Shown: positions 12,218-23,589, numbered from the stretch's first letter. The stretch is DNA of 64,000 nucleotides from Blepharisma stoltei (GCA_914767885.1 CAJZBQ010000018.1:992001-1056000), one strand, 5' to 3'. The notes: generated by a model not told the origin, from the letters alone. Translations and numbers: made by a program.

Positions 12218-12687
12218 AGAAAATGATATGCGTTATTTAATACGTTTATGTGTTAACTGATTCTTTAAAGGGCTGTCGTTGCATTCACATCTTCATGATA
12301 TTTATGAAGATAAAATGGTATGATTACTTCATAGAATTCATTATATGATGGGGTTTTATATATTTCTATTGAAAAATTGTTTAGCTTTTATCAATAAATT
12401 TTGATTTTTCGCCTTTATATAAGCCAAGCATTATGTTTTTTAAATATTTTATTAAAAAGAGTGCAATAATAATTATGCTATATCCCTTAAATTTAATGCT
12501 ATTCCAGAAGATGATCATCTTCAAAAAATTTCTATAGAATGTAATTAACTTCAAATTGGCAGGATTCATGAGAAATTTCTAATTAAATAGAATAAAAAGT
12601 TTTATCCTTATTAATTTCCAGGTATTACAGCTTTTTTTTATAAGCTATTTTTAATTACTGTGCTTAAAACACAAAAATTTGTCATAT
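12218..12687. other. AT-rich spacer
   Basis: A 470-bp spacer between the hairpin and the kelch-like gene. A 62-codon minus-strand frame here is low-complexity Ile/Lys/Asn sequence and I do not accept it. Nothing else is recognised; the divergent promoters of the two flanking genes should lie here. Confidence 0.5.
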
Positions 12688-13650
12688 ATGGAAGAAATCA
12701 ATTATCTCGTCGCTCTGAAATATCCAGGAAAGCTTATTATTGTACACCTTGACAGTTTAGAAGTTCGAGTCGAGCGCTCTCCCTGCCCATCAACCAGCTT
12801 TTATACCCCTGTCAGCTATCGGCACATTTTCTTTGCATGAAAAAACAGAGCAATCTTATATGATCATTTAAAAGCAAAAATTGAAATTGAATACCCTCCT
12901 ATTCCCAAAACTCTACCATCTATGATGCCAATATGCTATGAGGACAAAATTTGGTTGTTTTCAGGAGAAGACATTGCATATGTAATCGACATGAAAACTC
13001 CTTCAGGCTGAGAAATGGAAAGTACTGGCTTCCGGACTATTTCTAAGAATTATTGCTTTCTTAAGCCAAACTCTTTAGCTGTCATCAAATCTTCACTGCT
13101 TTCTGACACTTTTGGTTGCCGATTTGGAGGTTTACAGAAAGATGTGAATTTAACAGTGCTAAAACTAGATGGGCTCAGCCATACACAGCATAATATTTCT
13201 TTGCCTTTTCTAGGACCATTTGGATGCGTCTCAGTGAACGATAGGACTATAATGATCTTTGGAGGGTATGATGTAATTGAAGACTCAAGCTTTAAACTAC
13301 TCTCAGAAAACTTAAAGATCGTTCTCCTTAATTACGAAAGAAATACCTATGAGCAAGTAGGGAGTTTGCCATATAAACTCGACGAACCATGTATTTTTCA
13401 ACCTCCATTGTTGTACAAAAATTGTGTATATTCGATATCGAGTTGGCAATTAGTGAGAATTGAGATATCTACAAATGAAGCCAGCATTTTTTCTCTTAGA
13501 GAGCTTTCAAAAAAAGTAGCTTTTAACTTTTTGTGGATCTATAAACAATGCACATTAGGGAAGGCTACAGGATCACTGATGCTTGACAAGCTCCCCCTCT
13601 CCATAATCAGAGCTATAGTAGCTGACTATTACCTTCCTATTTTAACCTAA
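12688..13650 (+). CDS. Kelch-like beta-propeller protein
   Basis: A 320-residue protein starting MEEINYLVALKYPGKL at ATG 12688. UGA is Trp twice in the first third (FFAWKNRA, PSGWEME), so a standard-code frame would start only at 13015. Kelch-type blades are visible as IWLFSGED, CRFGGLQKD, MIFGGYDV and later repeats with hydrophobic beta strands. Kelch propellers usually bind partner proteins. It is intronless. It converges with the next gene; the stops are only 50 bp apart. Confidence 0.7.
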
Positions 13651-13699
13651 TTTTGATACAAATACTTTAAAATTATTTTAATGATAAATATTTTATTAT

Positions 13700-14404
13700 T
13701 TAAGCTGCCAATTGATTGGGCATTCTAGATTTTACCTGGATGCCTTCAATTATCAAAGGTGTGATATCGCTTCTGCCATCAGCTAAAATTAACATGATTA
13801 CTTTTTTTCCTGGGTAACGACTTGAGACTTCTGTGAAGCTGACACGCTTAAATTTGATGCTTTTTGGGCTGTCCAGCTCCTTAGTTCTTGCATTAACCAG
13901 AATGGCTTCTCCCTTTGTAGAGAACAGTATTTCCTTTGGTGGCAGCTCATAGGTGTAAACCTTGATTTTCAAAGAAACCTTTCCAAGTTCACAGCTATTT
14001 TGGCTTGAAATTTTTAATTTCAATGAAAACGGCTTGTTCTTATAAATAACTTGGCCAATGGCGGAGGATAATTTTATTGAAAAAGGAGGTTCAGGTACTG
14101 AAATAAAGCTAGACCTCAGAGATTTAACGATTTCGATGTCAGTTTTTGATTCGTCTTGAAGGGTTGTCCCGTGGGGATTTGCGTTTTGAAGTTGCGTAAT
14201 AGTTTCGTCTAAGTCTTCGTTAATCTTTTTCCCTTGCTCTAAGATCACTTTCAAGTAACTTTCCAACTGAATTAAATATGACTCGAAGGTTTTTTCACAA
14301 GCTTCGTCATTTGTGATGAGCATAGGATGCAGCGGAAGGGAATTAATTTGCATCAGCATCGAATGCTCGGTATGGGAGCTGTGAAGATGTCCATTTGTTT
14401 CCAT
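13700..14404 (-). CDS. Hypothetical protein: helical N-half, beta-rich C-half
   Basis: A 234-residue protein. Residues about 35-75 form a likely coiled coil (YLIQLESYLKVILEQGKKI). From about 105 on the chain alternates short hydrophobic strands (FSIKLSSAIGQVIYKNKPF, LKLKISSQ, VSLKIKVYTYEL) and ends with a conserved-looking SSRYPGKKVIMLILADG-type stretch. That layout suggests an immunoglobulin-like or p53-like beta-sandwich, but I cannot name a family. It has no intron or IES and uses the first ATG. Confidence 0.65.
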   Translation of the reverse strand: METNGHLHSSHTEHSMLMQINSLPLHPMLITNDEACEKTFESYLIQLESYLKVILEQGKKINEDLDETITQLQNANPHGTTLQDESKTDIEIVKSLRSSFISVPEPPFSIKLSSAIGQVIYKNKPFSLKLKISSQNSCELGKVSLKIKVYTYELPPKEILFSTKGEAILVNARTKELDSPKSIKFKRVSFTEVSSRYPGKKVIMLILADGRSDITPLIIEGIQVKSRMPNQLAA

Positions 14405-14457
14405 TAATTTTTATATAATGGTAATTGCTTTAACTTATTATATGAATAAATATCGGT

Positions 14458-14544
14458 ATGAATAATGATGCAGCACTTTGAGGCTTTATGTTGAATTCCA
14501 AAGGAAATAATAAAAAATTGAAGAGGTCTAAACATGGAGCTTAA
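14458..14544 (+). CDS. Micro-ORF, 28 residues
   Basis: ATG 14458 opens MNNDAALWGFMLNSKGNNKK and continues to a basic end, with UGA as Trp. It is divergent from the hypothetical protein gene, 53 bp away. Its composition (Lys/Ser/Asn, basic end) is protein-like, but at this length chance is a real possibility. Confidence 0.22.
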
Positions 14545-15732
14545 TTGTTTTTTACTATTCATATTTATTATAAAAGCTTAAATATGAGATTGGGTTCTAT
14601 GGAATATTGAAGAGAAAATATTAAATTTAATAAATAATTATTAGAAAAAATCATTGGAAAGCATGACTATTGAAAACTCAATATCTATTTGGATATTAAA
14701 ATTAATATAAGATGGTGCTGGAAAATTTTTAGATATTTCTGTTGTATTATTCGCAAATTCTGGTCTGGGTTGTAATATTAAAATTCTATGATTTTTCTTT
14801 GATTAAAGGAAAAAAACAATTTATAAACTTTTGTAAGCTCCTTAATGAGTCAGATCTTATATTTATTTGAGCCTCGAAATCTTAATCAAGGAAAAAATTA
14901 TCATTTTTATCACTAGCAAAATACAGTAGGAGAAATTTAACGACACACCTTATCAATTACAACTCTTGCTATTTGCATGGTGAATATGCGAATATTGATG
15001 ACATAAAACGTCAATTCAAGTAGAGTCGCAATGCTAGAATCAAACTAAAAGAAACTTTTTACCAAAAAAAGAATTGTAATTAAGATCATTAAAATTTTTA
15101 AAAGGGCCTTATAAGCTAATTCAATGGTAAATGATTTGAACTAGAGATTCTGACTATTTTAATTTTTGTACTAACGCTTCTTATTAAATATTTATGCATA
15201 TTTGGCAAATAAAGCGTTTAGCTATCAAATGTATTAGTAATCAAAAATAGATATTTATAGTATTTTTATATGCTAAGTTTTGCTTGATAATATTTTAATC
15301 ACATTTAGTTGAATCTTCATAAGTAATTTAGATATATTTTCTTTATTTTGATATAAAATTTTATTTATTGAGCTAAATTCAATTAAATTTACTGAAAATA
15401 AACTAAATGCATTCTATTTTTTTTCTAAATAAAATGGGCTGCTATATGAACCTAAAATCGAAATAGAGAGTTTTTTTAATTTTATCAATATTTAAAAACA
15501 AATTCAAAATTAATAGCCATAAATTACTTATTTGATATTAGTTTCTAACTGTTTAATTTTGAGCTAGTATATTAGCCCATAAGTGAAGATATCTTTATTT
15601 TCTTGATTCTAAATATTTTCAATAAAGCTAAGCTTGGATGTCTCTAATTAAAATAATTATAGATTTTATTCTTAGTACATGTTCTGGAAGTTAATTAATT
15701 CAATATATTAAACAAAAAATTGCATTATAAAA
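14545..15732. other. Long AT-rich intergenic stretch
   Basis: About 1.2 kb, extremely AT-rich, with stops in all frames. I find no MITE end motif, no GC-rich retroposon and no palindrome. It could hide short TA-bounded IESs that cannot be recognised without coding sequence around them. Confidence 0.5.
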
Positions 15733-16776
15733 ATGAAAGAAGCAAGTTTAAATAAGCTTCGTCAAGAAATCCTCGAAATGCAAAAAGAAAACGAAAACCT
15801 CAGAAAAATAGCCTACATTAATGCTATGGAAGAGCTCGAGCAAGCAAAAACAGAAAACAAGCGTCTCCGGTACGAGCTTCAGCTGCTCTCAAGTCCATCA
15901 AAGAAGAAAGTAACTATTAAGCCCATAGTCTATCTTGATCCTATCGAAGAAAACGAAGGCAGAGTGTATGCTGTGTCTTCATTAGCCTCACCAATAGCAA
16001 AATCAAAGTCTACTAAATTCATACCAGGATTAGAACGGAGTAGCTCAGGGTATAAACTCGAGCTCCCTCCAATAAACCCCAATGCTGCCAGTAAAAAGGC
16101 TTATTATTCATCTCAGCCAGCTTTATCTCCTGCAATGAGAGAAATGCTTATACAAGAAAGCAGACAACCAATAAAGCCAAAACCAGTCATTAAATATAAC
16201 TCCACATCTAATGAAGAAGTTGAGGTAGCAAGATTAGCCAAAAAGCGAAGAGAAACTTTTCAGAATCTCGCAGCCAAGAAATATCACCTAACAGATCGGA
16301 ACTATACCAAACTTGAAGGACACCAAAGACTTATAGAAGAAGACAATTTTGTCAGAAATGGAATTCTTAATGGGGATTTTGGGAATTTCCGAGACGAAAA
16401 CATTTATGTTGTTGATAAAGACTCATCAGTCGAGACTGTAAAACCAAGCATCGTTATTAAGCAGAGAGAATTACAAGAAAATGATGAGACACATAAAGCA
16501 GACGAAAAAAAGAAAACGATAAAGAGAATTCCAATTGAAGAAATAGACATGACAAAGGCAGGGACTGATGTGAGAGAGTACGAAGAACGAATGAGGAATG
16601 ATGAAAAAAAACTTCAAGAAGCAAAAGAACTTATTAAAGCTATTGAAACGAGGCAGAAGCAGCAACTTCAAGTTATGGAAGAAGAGAAAAAAAGAAAACA
16701 AGAAGCGGATAAAACTCCGAAAGCTACTGAGCTAGGTGAGAGAAGGAAGAAAACACATAAAATTGTTTGCTCTTAA
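15733..16776 (+). CDS. Coiled-coil protein, cytoskeleton-like, unknown
   Basis: A 347-residue Lys/Glu-rich protein. Residues 1-55 form a clear coiled coil (LNKLRQEILEMQKENENLRK). The middle is Ser/Pro-rich and likely disordered (residues 60-150). A second long helix runs from about 275 to 335 (MRNDEKKLQEAKELIKAIE). It has no membrane segment. The pattern is usual for ciliate basal-body or cortical proteins, but I recognise no defined family. It is a single open frame with the start at the first ATG and stop TAA 16774-16776. Confidence 0.75.
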   Translation: MKEASLNKLRQEILEMQKENENLRKIAYINAMEELEQAKTENKRLRYELQLLSSPSKKKVTIKPIVYLDPIEENEGRVYAVSSLASPIAKSKSTKFIPGLERSSSGYKLELPPINPNAASKKAYYSSQPALSPAMREMLIQESRQPIKPKPVIKYNSTSNEEVEVARLAKKRRETFQNLAAKKYHLTDRNYTKLEGHQRLIEEDNFVRNGILNGDFGNFRDENIYVVDKDSSVETVKPSIVIKQRELQENDETHKADEKKKTIKRIPIEEIDMTKAGTDVREYEERMRNDEKKLQEAKELIKAIETRQKQQLQVMEEEKKRKQEADKTPKATELGERRKKTHKIVCS

Positions 16777-16895
16777 GCGTAGCAATTTATTTTCGCATAT
16801 ATTATAATTAAAAGCATATTGTTAATTCTGCTTACTGATAAATGCACCTATTTAAGCTATTTATTTACAAATAAACAAAACTCTTACAGGATATA

Positions 16896-17999
16896 CTAAA
16901 AATCTGCATTGCAATTTGGACATTTAGGAGACTGTGATGCCATTACTCATTCATCAATGCAAAAGCCATGAAATACATGTGAGCAGCTAATTGCTCTTAC
17001 GAGATCAAAATCCTTTAATTCTACTAAACAAATTGTGCAAATCGGTTCACCTTTATGCTTAATTCTTGATGAAAAATATTTCATAGGATATTTTTCTTCA
17101 ATCCAATGGCACCCTACAAGCTTTCTGGCAGAATTCATAACTAATAAGCTCGACTCATATAAATAAAAATGGTGACGACAGACCACCCGACCTCTCGACC
17201 CTATTTCTTCAGCATCAGCAGGCAACGGCCCAGTGTTGGAGATTTAGGTGGAAAGGGGCCGGTATCTTTTATGTATAGTCGGGCCAGGTTTTCCTCGGGC
17301 CAGGGAGCTAATCCCTGGACTTAGAGTTATTTCCTCCGGTACAACCATTGGAAAGGGCAAGGACGGCCAATGTCTGATGGACAATATGACCCTCAGACCC
17401 TGAAGACGGTATTTCCTAACGAGAAAATGGGAGTTTCGACTCAGGTGGTTGGCCATAGACTCCAGGAGCCACGGAAGTCAAGACTGGTGCGCGAATACCA
17501 TGTTTGCGGCAACAAGGAAGGGTGCCCGCCGGGATCTCTCGGGGATGATGAGCGTGTAGGGGTGCAAAGACCCGGCCCTTGCGAAAGCGAATGGCACAAT
17601 CTAATCTAATCTAATCTAATCTAATCTAATCTAATCTAATAAGCTCGATTCATTCGGAAGAGAAGCTGTAACGACTTCAAAATTGTGCTCAACTTTATTT
17701 TTTTTACATACATAATAGAAAACACAGCCAAACCTGCATAGAGCTTACCAAAACGCCCCAAAAGAAATCCCCATTATGACACTTGTAAGCAAAACTGTGC
17801 TTGCTGCGTTGTCTGAAGAATTTGAAGCTTTTGATTGTGTCTTATATAAGCAGTCATTATAGTCTGAAATATTGCAGCAAGTATTGTTTAATAAGGATTC
17901 ACAATCTGTGCTGTTTGAATAATTATCTGAGCAAGAACAATTTTGCGAATGGGAGAATTGCATTAATGTAAAGAATGCAATCAAATGGAGCTTATTCAT
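16896..17999 (-). CDS. Single-pass membrane RING-H2 E3 ligase, split by a retroposon
   Basis: A 197-residue protein. The signal peptide is MNKLHLIAFFTLMQFSHSQ, then a short Cys- and Asn-rich lumenal segment (many NxS/T sites), a membrane helix at about 66-90, and a cytosolic RING-H2 at the C-terminus: CTICL, ...CSHVFHGFCIDEW, ...CPNC. It would ubiquitinate membrane or trafficking substrates. A 15-nt intron at 17734-17748 and a 495-bp retroposon block must be removed; then 594 nt equals 198 codons. UGA is Trp in IDEWVMAS. Without removing the retroposon the RING half loses its signal peptide and membrane anchor. Confidence 0.85.
17159..17635 (+). mobile_element. SINE-like retroposon with (CTAAT)n tail, in RING gene
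   Basis: An 18-bp direct repeat (one mismatch) at 17141-17158 and 17636-17653, CTAATAAGCTCGAYTCAT, flanks the block. It opens near AAAAATGGTGACGACAG and ends in about eight CTAAT units (17600-17640). It is GC-rich and non-coding. A long target duplication plus a microsatellite tail is the signature of non-LTR-type insertion. The unit removed is 495 bp. Confidence 0.88.
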
Positions 18000-18150
18000 T
18001 TTATAAAGAAATGCGTTTTACTTTAAATAAATAATAAAATTGATATATGGTGATCGTTCAAATAGCTTTTATTCCTTTTAGCTCATTTTTAGGGAATATA
18101 AGCAAACTATAGTGGATCAGTTATATTTTATATAATCATTCAGAAAATTC
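18000..18150. other. AT-rich spacer before MITE
   Basis: A short AT-rich upstream region of the RING gene. Nothing further is recognised. Confidence 0.4.
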
Positions 18151-18414
18151 TTACTCCCCCTTTCCATGAGCGAATAAAACCATTAGAAAAATCCCTATTT
18201 TTTATCCAAAAACCCACTCTCGAACAAAAATTGATATATAAGTGATAATTAGTATAATGAAATCTATAAATTTTATAAATTAAATTAATATTTTTTTTTG
18301 CTTTCCAATTTTGCAAATTAGGATTTTTTTAAATTTCGAAAAAAATATTTGTTATAAAATTTATATATAAATTTTAAAAAAAAAATTAGCCTCCCTCCGT
18401 GAGTGAAGGGGGAG
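18151..18414 (+). mobile_element. Internally deleted MITE-A, TSD TTA
   Basis: A 264-bp copy with TTA on both sides (18151-18153, 18415-18417). The 3' hairpin is replaced by a single CCTCCGTGAGTGAAGGGGGAG end, so the two outer motif copies are nearly back to back. It is intergenic. Confidence 0.8.
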
Positions 18415-18935
18415 TTAGCTAAAATTATTGCGGATTCTAATAAATGGGGAATAAAACAATTATTGTATTAGTTTCATCAGCGGTTTTTGCTGAAAACTTA
18501 ATATAATCATAAATGACTTAAAATGCAAAGCTCAGATTGAATAATTTCACTAAAATATTATTTACCTTTGAGACTATTTTTCTTTACTGTTCATGTACTT
18601 CTTAATTAAGTTTGCTAAAAAATCCCCTCCTATTACCATAAATACCTCTAAAAAATTAGTTGGCAATGGCATAACTTAAATATACTGTAAAGTGATCATC
18701 AGTAAATGCCATATAAGATAACGTTGGGTTAGGTTTTGCTTCCTTTCCAATAACGTTTAAATCAACATTAATTAATCATTTACAATATTTCAGTTTACTT
18801 TTTTATCTTATTATTATTCAGTGATTTATGAACTTTATAATCTCCTGCTATATGCAATTATTTCTTATAATAAAAAATTTTTAAACTTATGAAGATATCT
18901 TGCAATGTTATTTTTGTTAGGATGTATTCTTTAGT

Positions 18936-19552
18936 TTGTATAAGCACATATACTTTAAAATCGCAATGGTGAGCCAGCCCCTTTTTCTCAGCACCTGTAG
19001 TCGGGAGCCTGCTAGGACCCGGGAACCTTGTTGAAGGGGAAATTTGCACTCGATAAAGTATATCCGGCTAGTTTTTGTCTTCGCACACAACAGAGTATAA
19101 CGAGTATAACGTCAAAAATGGTCGACTGTAGCTCATTCTGACACCAGGGTTTTTGCCTCATGGGGAAATGGTCTTCAAAGGTTGAAAAGGGAAGCTAAGC
19201 AGCACCAAGGGCATCCACTGGCTCATTGGGCAATCCCCTAGCGTGAAGCTGGGCGTTATGTCCCAGGTTTTGGATTTCCCATTTTGGCCGAAAGTCCTAC
19301 TAGAAAATTTGTTTTTCAAATTTTCGGAATGGGCAACCTCTGTTGACGTACTGCAAGGCGGCGCAACTACGGATAGAGAGTGCGCATCCTCATCCAGTAG
19401 GAGCAGCACCTTGAAGCTTGCTATCGATTGGTGGTGAGCAGCTGGGTGAAGCGGCAAAGGGTGAAGGTAGACCAGGAGCAACCTTAGGTAATACGGCGGG
19501 CCTCTCAATAATAAATTAATGTTAATGTTAATGATTTGCATAAGCACTTCTA
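18936..19552 (+). mobile_element. Retroposon-like element(s) with (TTAATG)n tail
   Basis: A GC-rich block whose flanks are similar: TTGTATAAGCACATATA near 18936 and TTGCATAAGCACTTCTA near 19536, an imperfect target duplication of about 17 bp. The tail is AATTAATGTTAATGTTAATG (19511-19530). A second head-like word (AAAATGGTCGAC, about 19113) suggests two elements in tandem or nested. The segment around 19306-19325 recurs near 37265-37285. Confidence 0.7.
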
Positions 19553-19658
19553 TAAAACAGTATTATTTTAGCATAGCTAAGCTTATTGCTGTTTGGTCTA
19601 TACGAATCCTCATTATTATTACAGATAACTTATTTCTTTATAAAATAATATCAATCTA

Positions 19659-20468
19659 ATGTCAGTGAAACTTGAGCACTTAACAATTCAGAAAAGCCCG
19701 AAATTGAGAACAAAAAGAGTTGATGATATTCTATCATCAATTGACACTTTGCAAAAAGACCTTAAGAATATCAAAAAGGAGCCTTTTAAATCTTCTTCAA
19801 TAGGCACTTTGGAAGTCTTAACCCAAGCAACGACACTTAAAAAAAAGCCAACTTTTAATAGATCGAACACTTACTTAAAAGGCAAAGACCGAATTGAGCT
19901 TATAAAAAATAAAGAAGAAGCAGAAAAACGCAAACAAAAAGAAAAAAACGCTCTACAAATCATATATGGGGATACTCCTCAGCACAAAAGATATATGACA
20001 CAAGAAATATTTACTGATAAAGAAGTATACCGTATTGTGCAGAACAATAAAAGAAAATTTGGCCCAGACCGCACAAAGTCGAAATTAAATATCCAATTTT
20101 TCGAGACTCCTAAAGCGAATTATCAATTCAAACGGGGAAGAGAAAAAGTAGTTGCCAAAGAAGAAGTCACAAAAGGTCTGAATTCTATTTATTTTAATCA
20201 TACCTATAGAAATTCTCCAAGAATGCAAAAAAAGCACCTTATCAAACAAATTGAAGAATCGAAATTCAAAACATTTTCTTCCCTTTCACTTCCTGAATGC
20301 TTTAGTCCTTCTTCTCCAGCTGAAAGCTGTGGTAAAAAATCAGTGGATGAAGAATTCGCATTTTGCACACAAAACGCTTTTCAAAGCTTAATAAAAGAAT
20401 CAGAGAGGATAAAGCTAAAGCCATTTGATAATATGAAACCTAAGAGACGTCTGGGTATTTTGAAATAG
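19659..20468 (+). CDS. Basic, Lys-rich protein, unknown
   Basis: A 269-residue protein, strongly basic. A short helix at about 20-40 (DDILSSIDTLQKDLKNIKK) is followed by a Lys/Glu-rich helix at about 88-108 (EEAEKRKQKEKNALQ) and an otherwise low-complexity chain. There is no signal peptide or membrane segment. I recognise no domain. It uses the first ATG after AT-rich DNA and stops at TAG 20466-20468. It has no intron or IES. Confidence 0.7.
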   Translation: MSVKLEHLTIQKSPKLRTKRVDDILSSIDTLQKDLKNIKKEPFKSSSIGTLEVLTQATTLKKKPTFNRSNTYLKGKDRIELIKNKEEAEKRKQKEKNALQIIYGDTPQHKRYMTQEIFTDKEVYRIVQNNKRKFGPDRTKSKLNIQFFETPKANYQFKRGREKVVAKEEVTKGLNSIYFNHTYRNSPRMQKKHLIKQIEESKFKTFSSLSLPECFSPSSPAESCGKKSVDEEFAFCTQNAFQSLIKESERIKLKPFDNMKPKRRLGILK

Positions 20469-20762
20469 GATATTTTATTTGAAATTAAAAATTAATATTA
20501 ATTTACATATTGCGATATTATTTAATTTTCTTATTATATTAATTCTAGTTGGAAAGCTAATTTTTAATAAAAATATCAGAATTAATAAATTATACGATTT
20601 TAAGTTTTTAAATAAAATTAAATGGAAAGAAGACAACAACTTCAATTTTATCAGTTAGCATTTAGTATATAAACAAAATAAAAAAATTTGCGTAATTGGA
20701 CTTGCAAGCTATCATTCAAGGTATTAAACCATTTATTGATATGACCATATATATTCTAATTC

Positions 20763-21155
20763 TAACTCCCCCCCCCCTCCGTGAGCGAACAAAACCATTA
20801 GAAAAATCGCCATTTTTTGACCAAAAACCCACCCTCCGTGAGTGAACAAAAATTGTTTTAATAGAAAAAATTTTTTATGGAAAAAAAATTTTGATATATA
20901 AGTGATAATTAGTATAATGAAATCTAGAGCTAATTCTGTTTAATTTTAAACAAATTGCGTTTTTAAAACATAAATTTTGCAAATTAAATTAATATTTGCT
21001 TCCCAATTTTTGCAAATTAGGATTTTTTTTAAATTTCGAAAAAAATATTTTTTTTATAAAATTTATATATAATTTTTTTTTTAAAAAAAAAAAATTAACA
21101 CCCCTCCGTGAGCGAACAAAATTTTTTTGTTCGCTCACGGAGGGGGGGGGGGGAG
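20763..21155 (+). mobile_element. Full-length MITE-A, TSD TAA
   Basis: A 393-bp intergenic copy, very close in sequence to the copies at 7129 and 61123 (inverted), which implies recent spread. TAA lies at 20763-20765 and 21156-21158. The four CCTCCGTGAG-type motifs are all intact, the last pair forming the end hairpin. Confidence 0.92.
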
Positions 21156-21582
21156 TAAGAAAAAATAACTCTGTTTTAATTAGGAAAAAATCCATAAAGT
21201 GATAAAGAAGTGACTTATGAAGAAGCAAAGCAGTAAATAATCAGTATTAAATGATACATTAGGAAGTGTCTTCAAGCAATGGATTTAATGCGAATTTGGC
21301 TTTTGAATTATTATATACAAGCATTATAGCCACTTGCAAAGTCATTAATTAATGTTATAAATTGCCATATAGGAAGGAATAAATTTCAAGAATATAAGAC
21401 ATTTTTTAGGACGAGCTAAACTCATCGCGAAGGATAATAATTTTATTAAGAAACTCAAAGTCGTTGGATCTACGTTTTGATGGTTAATATTTTTCTTTTT
21501 CCTTATGATAAGTGATATTTTAAGTAAAAATAATACTGAAAAATTTCAGCAAAATCATCAAAGATTTATTAAACCTATATAA

Positions 21583-22126
21583 ATGGTGGAAGATTTTTCA
21601 AATAGTGGAATAAAACTAAGCTTGATAGGAAGCTCTCAATCTGGAAAATCTTCAATTCTTTCTAGATTTTTGAATCATTGCTTTAGTGACTCATACAAAC
21701 CGACGATAGGTGTAGAATTTGTATGCTTTATTTTAGCAATTCAAGCAAATTCCTTGAAAGGGGAAATCCCTCTCCATACAAGCATGAGACACTTCTGGTG
21801 ATGCTTCTTGAAGAAGTATGACTTTATCTAATTATATTCATACCCAAGGTTTCCTAATCGTTTACAGCTTGAATGATAGAAACTCCTTTGAAGAAGCCAA
21901 AATATTTATAAGCCTTTTCAAATCTCGTGCTAATAATCTAGCTTATGCTGTGCTAATTGGAAACAAATGCGATTTGAAAAGTGAGCGACAAGTCTCGTAT
22001 GAAGAAGGGAAACAATTGGCTGATGAAAACGAAATCTTATATTTGGAAACTTCAGCCAAAAATGGGATAAATGTCCATTTTTCAATAAAGACATTATGTG
22101 AGACAGTAATATTATTGTGCAAATAA
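21583..22126 (+). CDS. Rab/Ras-like small GTPase with 16-nt intron
   Basis: A 175-residue GTPase. P-loop GSSQSGKSS (canonical GxxxxGKS), effector TIGVEF, Switch II WDTSGDAS (the usual Gln is Asp here), NKCD, and ETSAK. A 16-nt intron at 21721-21736 (GTATGCTTTATTTTAG) follows VEF and joins it to QFKQIPWKGKSLSIQAWDT. UGA reads Trp three times in this stretch. The Gln-to-Asp change suggests altered hydrolysis. The C-terminus (VILLCK) has one Cys and no clear prenyl motif. It heads a row of related, increasingly decayed copies. Confidence 0.82.
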
Positions 22127-22178
22127 TTATTATTTGAAATTAAACTTAAGCAATTAAAATATTAAACTTATTTAAATA

Positions 22179-22749
22179 ATGGAAGATGAATAGTATCATA
22201 TAATTAGCGATTATTTATTCAAACTTCTTCTTATAGGAGATTTATACAGGAAAATCATCATTTTTCTCCAAATTACAATCACATTTCAATATTTCTATAC
22301 CAAAAGATGCCGCCAAATTGCAAAATTTCAATTCAGTAATGATTATTTAGATTCCGATAAAAACAAAGCACAATGAATTAACAGTTCTATTAGAAATTTA
22401 TGATCCAAATGGAATTGAAAGATTTGGTTCTCTTCCATCATATTCTATATGAGGTATAAACGGATTTTTGGTATTTTATGATATATCAAGTAAACAAAGT
22501 TTTATGAACGCTCAAGAATGAATGAAAAAGATTCATATATCTGCTTCAAATCTGTCAGCATGAATTCTGATTGGAAGTAAATGTGATTTAGCGTTTAAAA
22601 GAGAAGTCTTGTTTACTGAAGGAGAAGCTTTAGCTCGTATGATAGGAATTCCATTTATTGAAATTTCTTCACTTGAAAATAAAAATATTGATGTTGCTAT
22701 TTCTGCTATTATTTCGAGTATAATAACTAAAATTAATATGTATTATTAA
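22179..22749 (+). pseudogene. Rab-like GTPase with two introns and one frameshift
   Basis: Starts MEDEYDYLFKLLLIGD, a classic Rab opening, once the 15-nt intron 22193-22207 is removed. A second intron, 22336-22350, is also clean. Just after LLLIGD one extra base (TTT where TT would fit, about 22231-22236) puts the P-loop TGKSS out of frame. After it the frame reads IPIKTKHNELTVLLEIYDP, then GSKCD and EISS. Either this is a true frameshift in a dying gene, or a homopolymer error in the assembly. The C-terminus has no Cys. UGA is Trp several times. Confidence 0.6.
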
Positions 22750-22767
22750 TAGTCAATTATTTAAAAT

Positions 22768-23260
22768 AGTGGAAGAAGAGTAAAAGAAATTTAGCTACAA
22801 AGGAGTAGGCGAAAAATGTTTTATAAAGGCTTTTGTTGATGGAAATTGCCTGGCCATAAGCTCGAGGATTTTGCTTTTGTAAGTTTTATAAAGAGAGTTA
22901 AAGCTTCAAATAAAAGGCTTAAAATGTACATTTAGTGATTACCTTCTAGTATGCTGGATTATTTCTATTACTAATCATATTTTAAATTATCAAGTGGGTT
23001 ATTTATGGTGTAAGATGTAGCCGATAAGAGTTTTTGTTAGCAGATAAGAGAAATTCTTAATGAACTCGATACCCACACATCATGGAGTTATATCATAATG
23101 CTAGTTGGGAATAAATGCAAAATATGAGCTAAAAGTCAATTGACTTATGATGAAGGGGAAAATTTGCGGATAGTCGAAATATTTTTTCATGAAAGTTTCA
23201 GAAAAATGGAAATTCAATGTATTAATAGCCTTTCAAAATATAATGGTAAATTATATAATT
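22768..23260 (+). pseudogene. Heavily eroded GTPase relic
   Basis: Multiple stops and frame changes, but the second half still reads like a Rab: REILNELDTHTSWSYIIMLV, followed by GNKCK (the NKxD motif) and QLTYDEGENLRIVEIFF, parallel to the QVSYEEGKQLADENEILY stretch of the first gene. It lies directly downstream of the two other copies, so this is a tandem array in decay. Confidence 0.55.
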
Positions 23261-23589
23261 TATAAAGAATTAAATTGGCTAAATAGAAATCTAATTTTTA
23301 ATAAAATCTAGATTTAAGAGTTATAATTTTAATTATAATTCAATATAAAATATAGAGTAGGTTCACCCAAATTTTTTTTTATTATAAGGAAAAATACTAT
23401 TCCCTCAGCATAAAATTGATGAATGAAGGGTAAGATGGCCTAATTAAATGTGCCTATAGGATTTAAGAATAAGCTTATATCCAAATATACTTAGATTTAA
23501 TTTACTTACTTCAGTCCTTTATTGCAGGGTTTAGTCTTAAAATTTAATTTTTTAAATTTCTTCAAAGCTTATAAACTTTTTAAAAAAAA

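Noticed and set aside
12381-12569. 62-codon minus-strand frame in the spacer near 12.5 kb
   Set aside because: Low-complexity Ile/Lys/Asn sequence in very AT-rich DNA; no UGA-Trp or intron evidence.
12740-12780. tRNA-like GTTCGAGTC word
   Set aside because: It is coding sequence of the kelch-like gene; no A box or cloverleaf around it.
20989-21228. Frames rich in Phe/Lys across the 21-kb MITE
   Set aside because: They are read-through of MITE homopolymers, repeated in every copy.
22179-22350. Calling the stops in the second Rab-like gene as decay
   Set aside because: Two of the three breaks are clean 15-nt introns; only the one-base shift near 22233 remains as a real defect.
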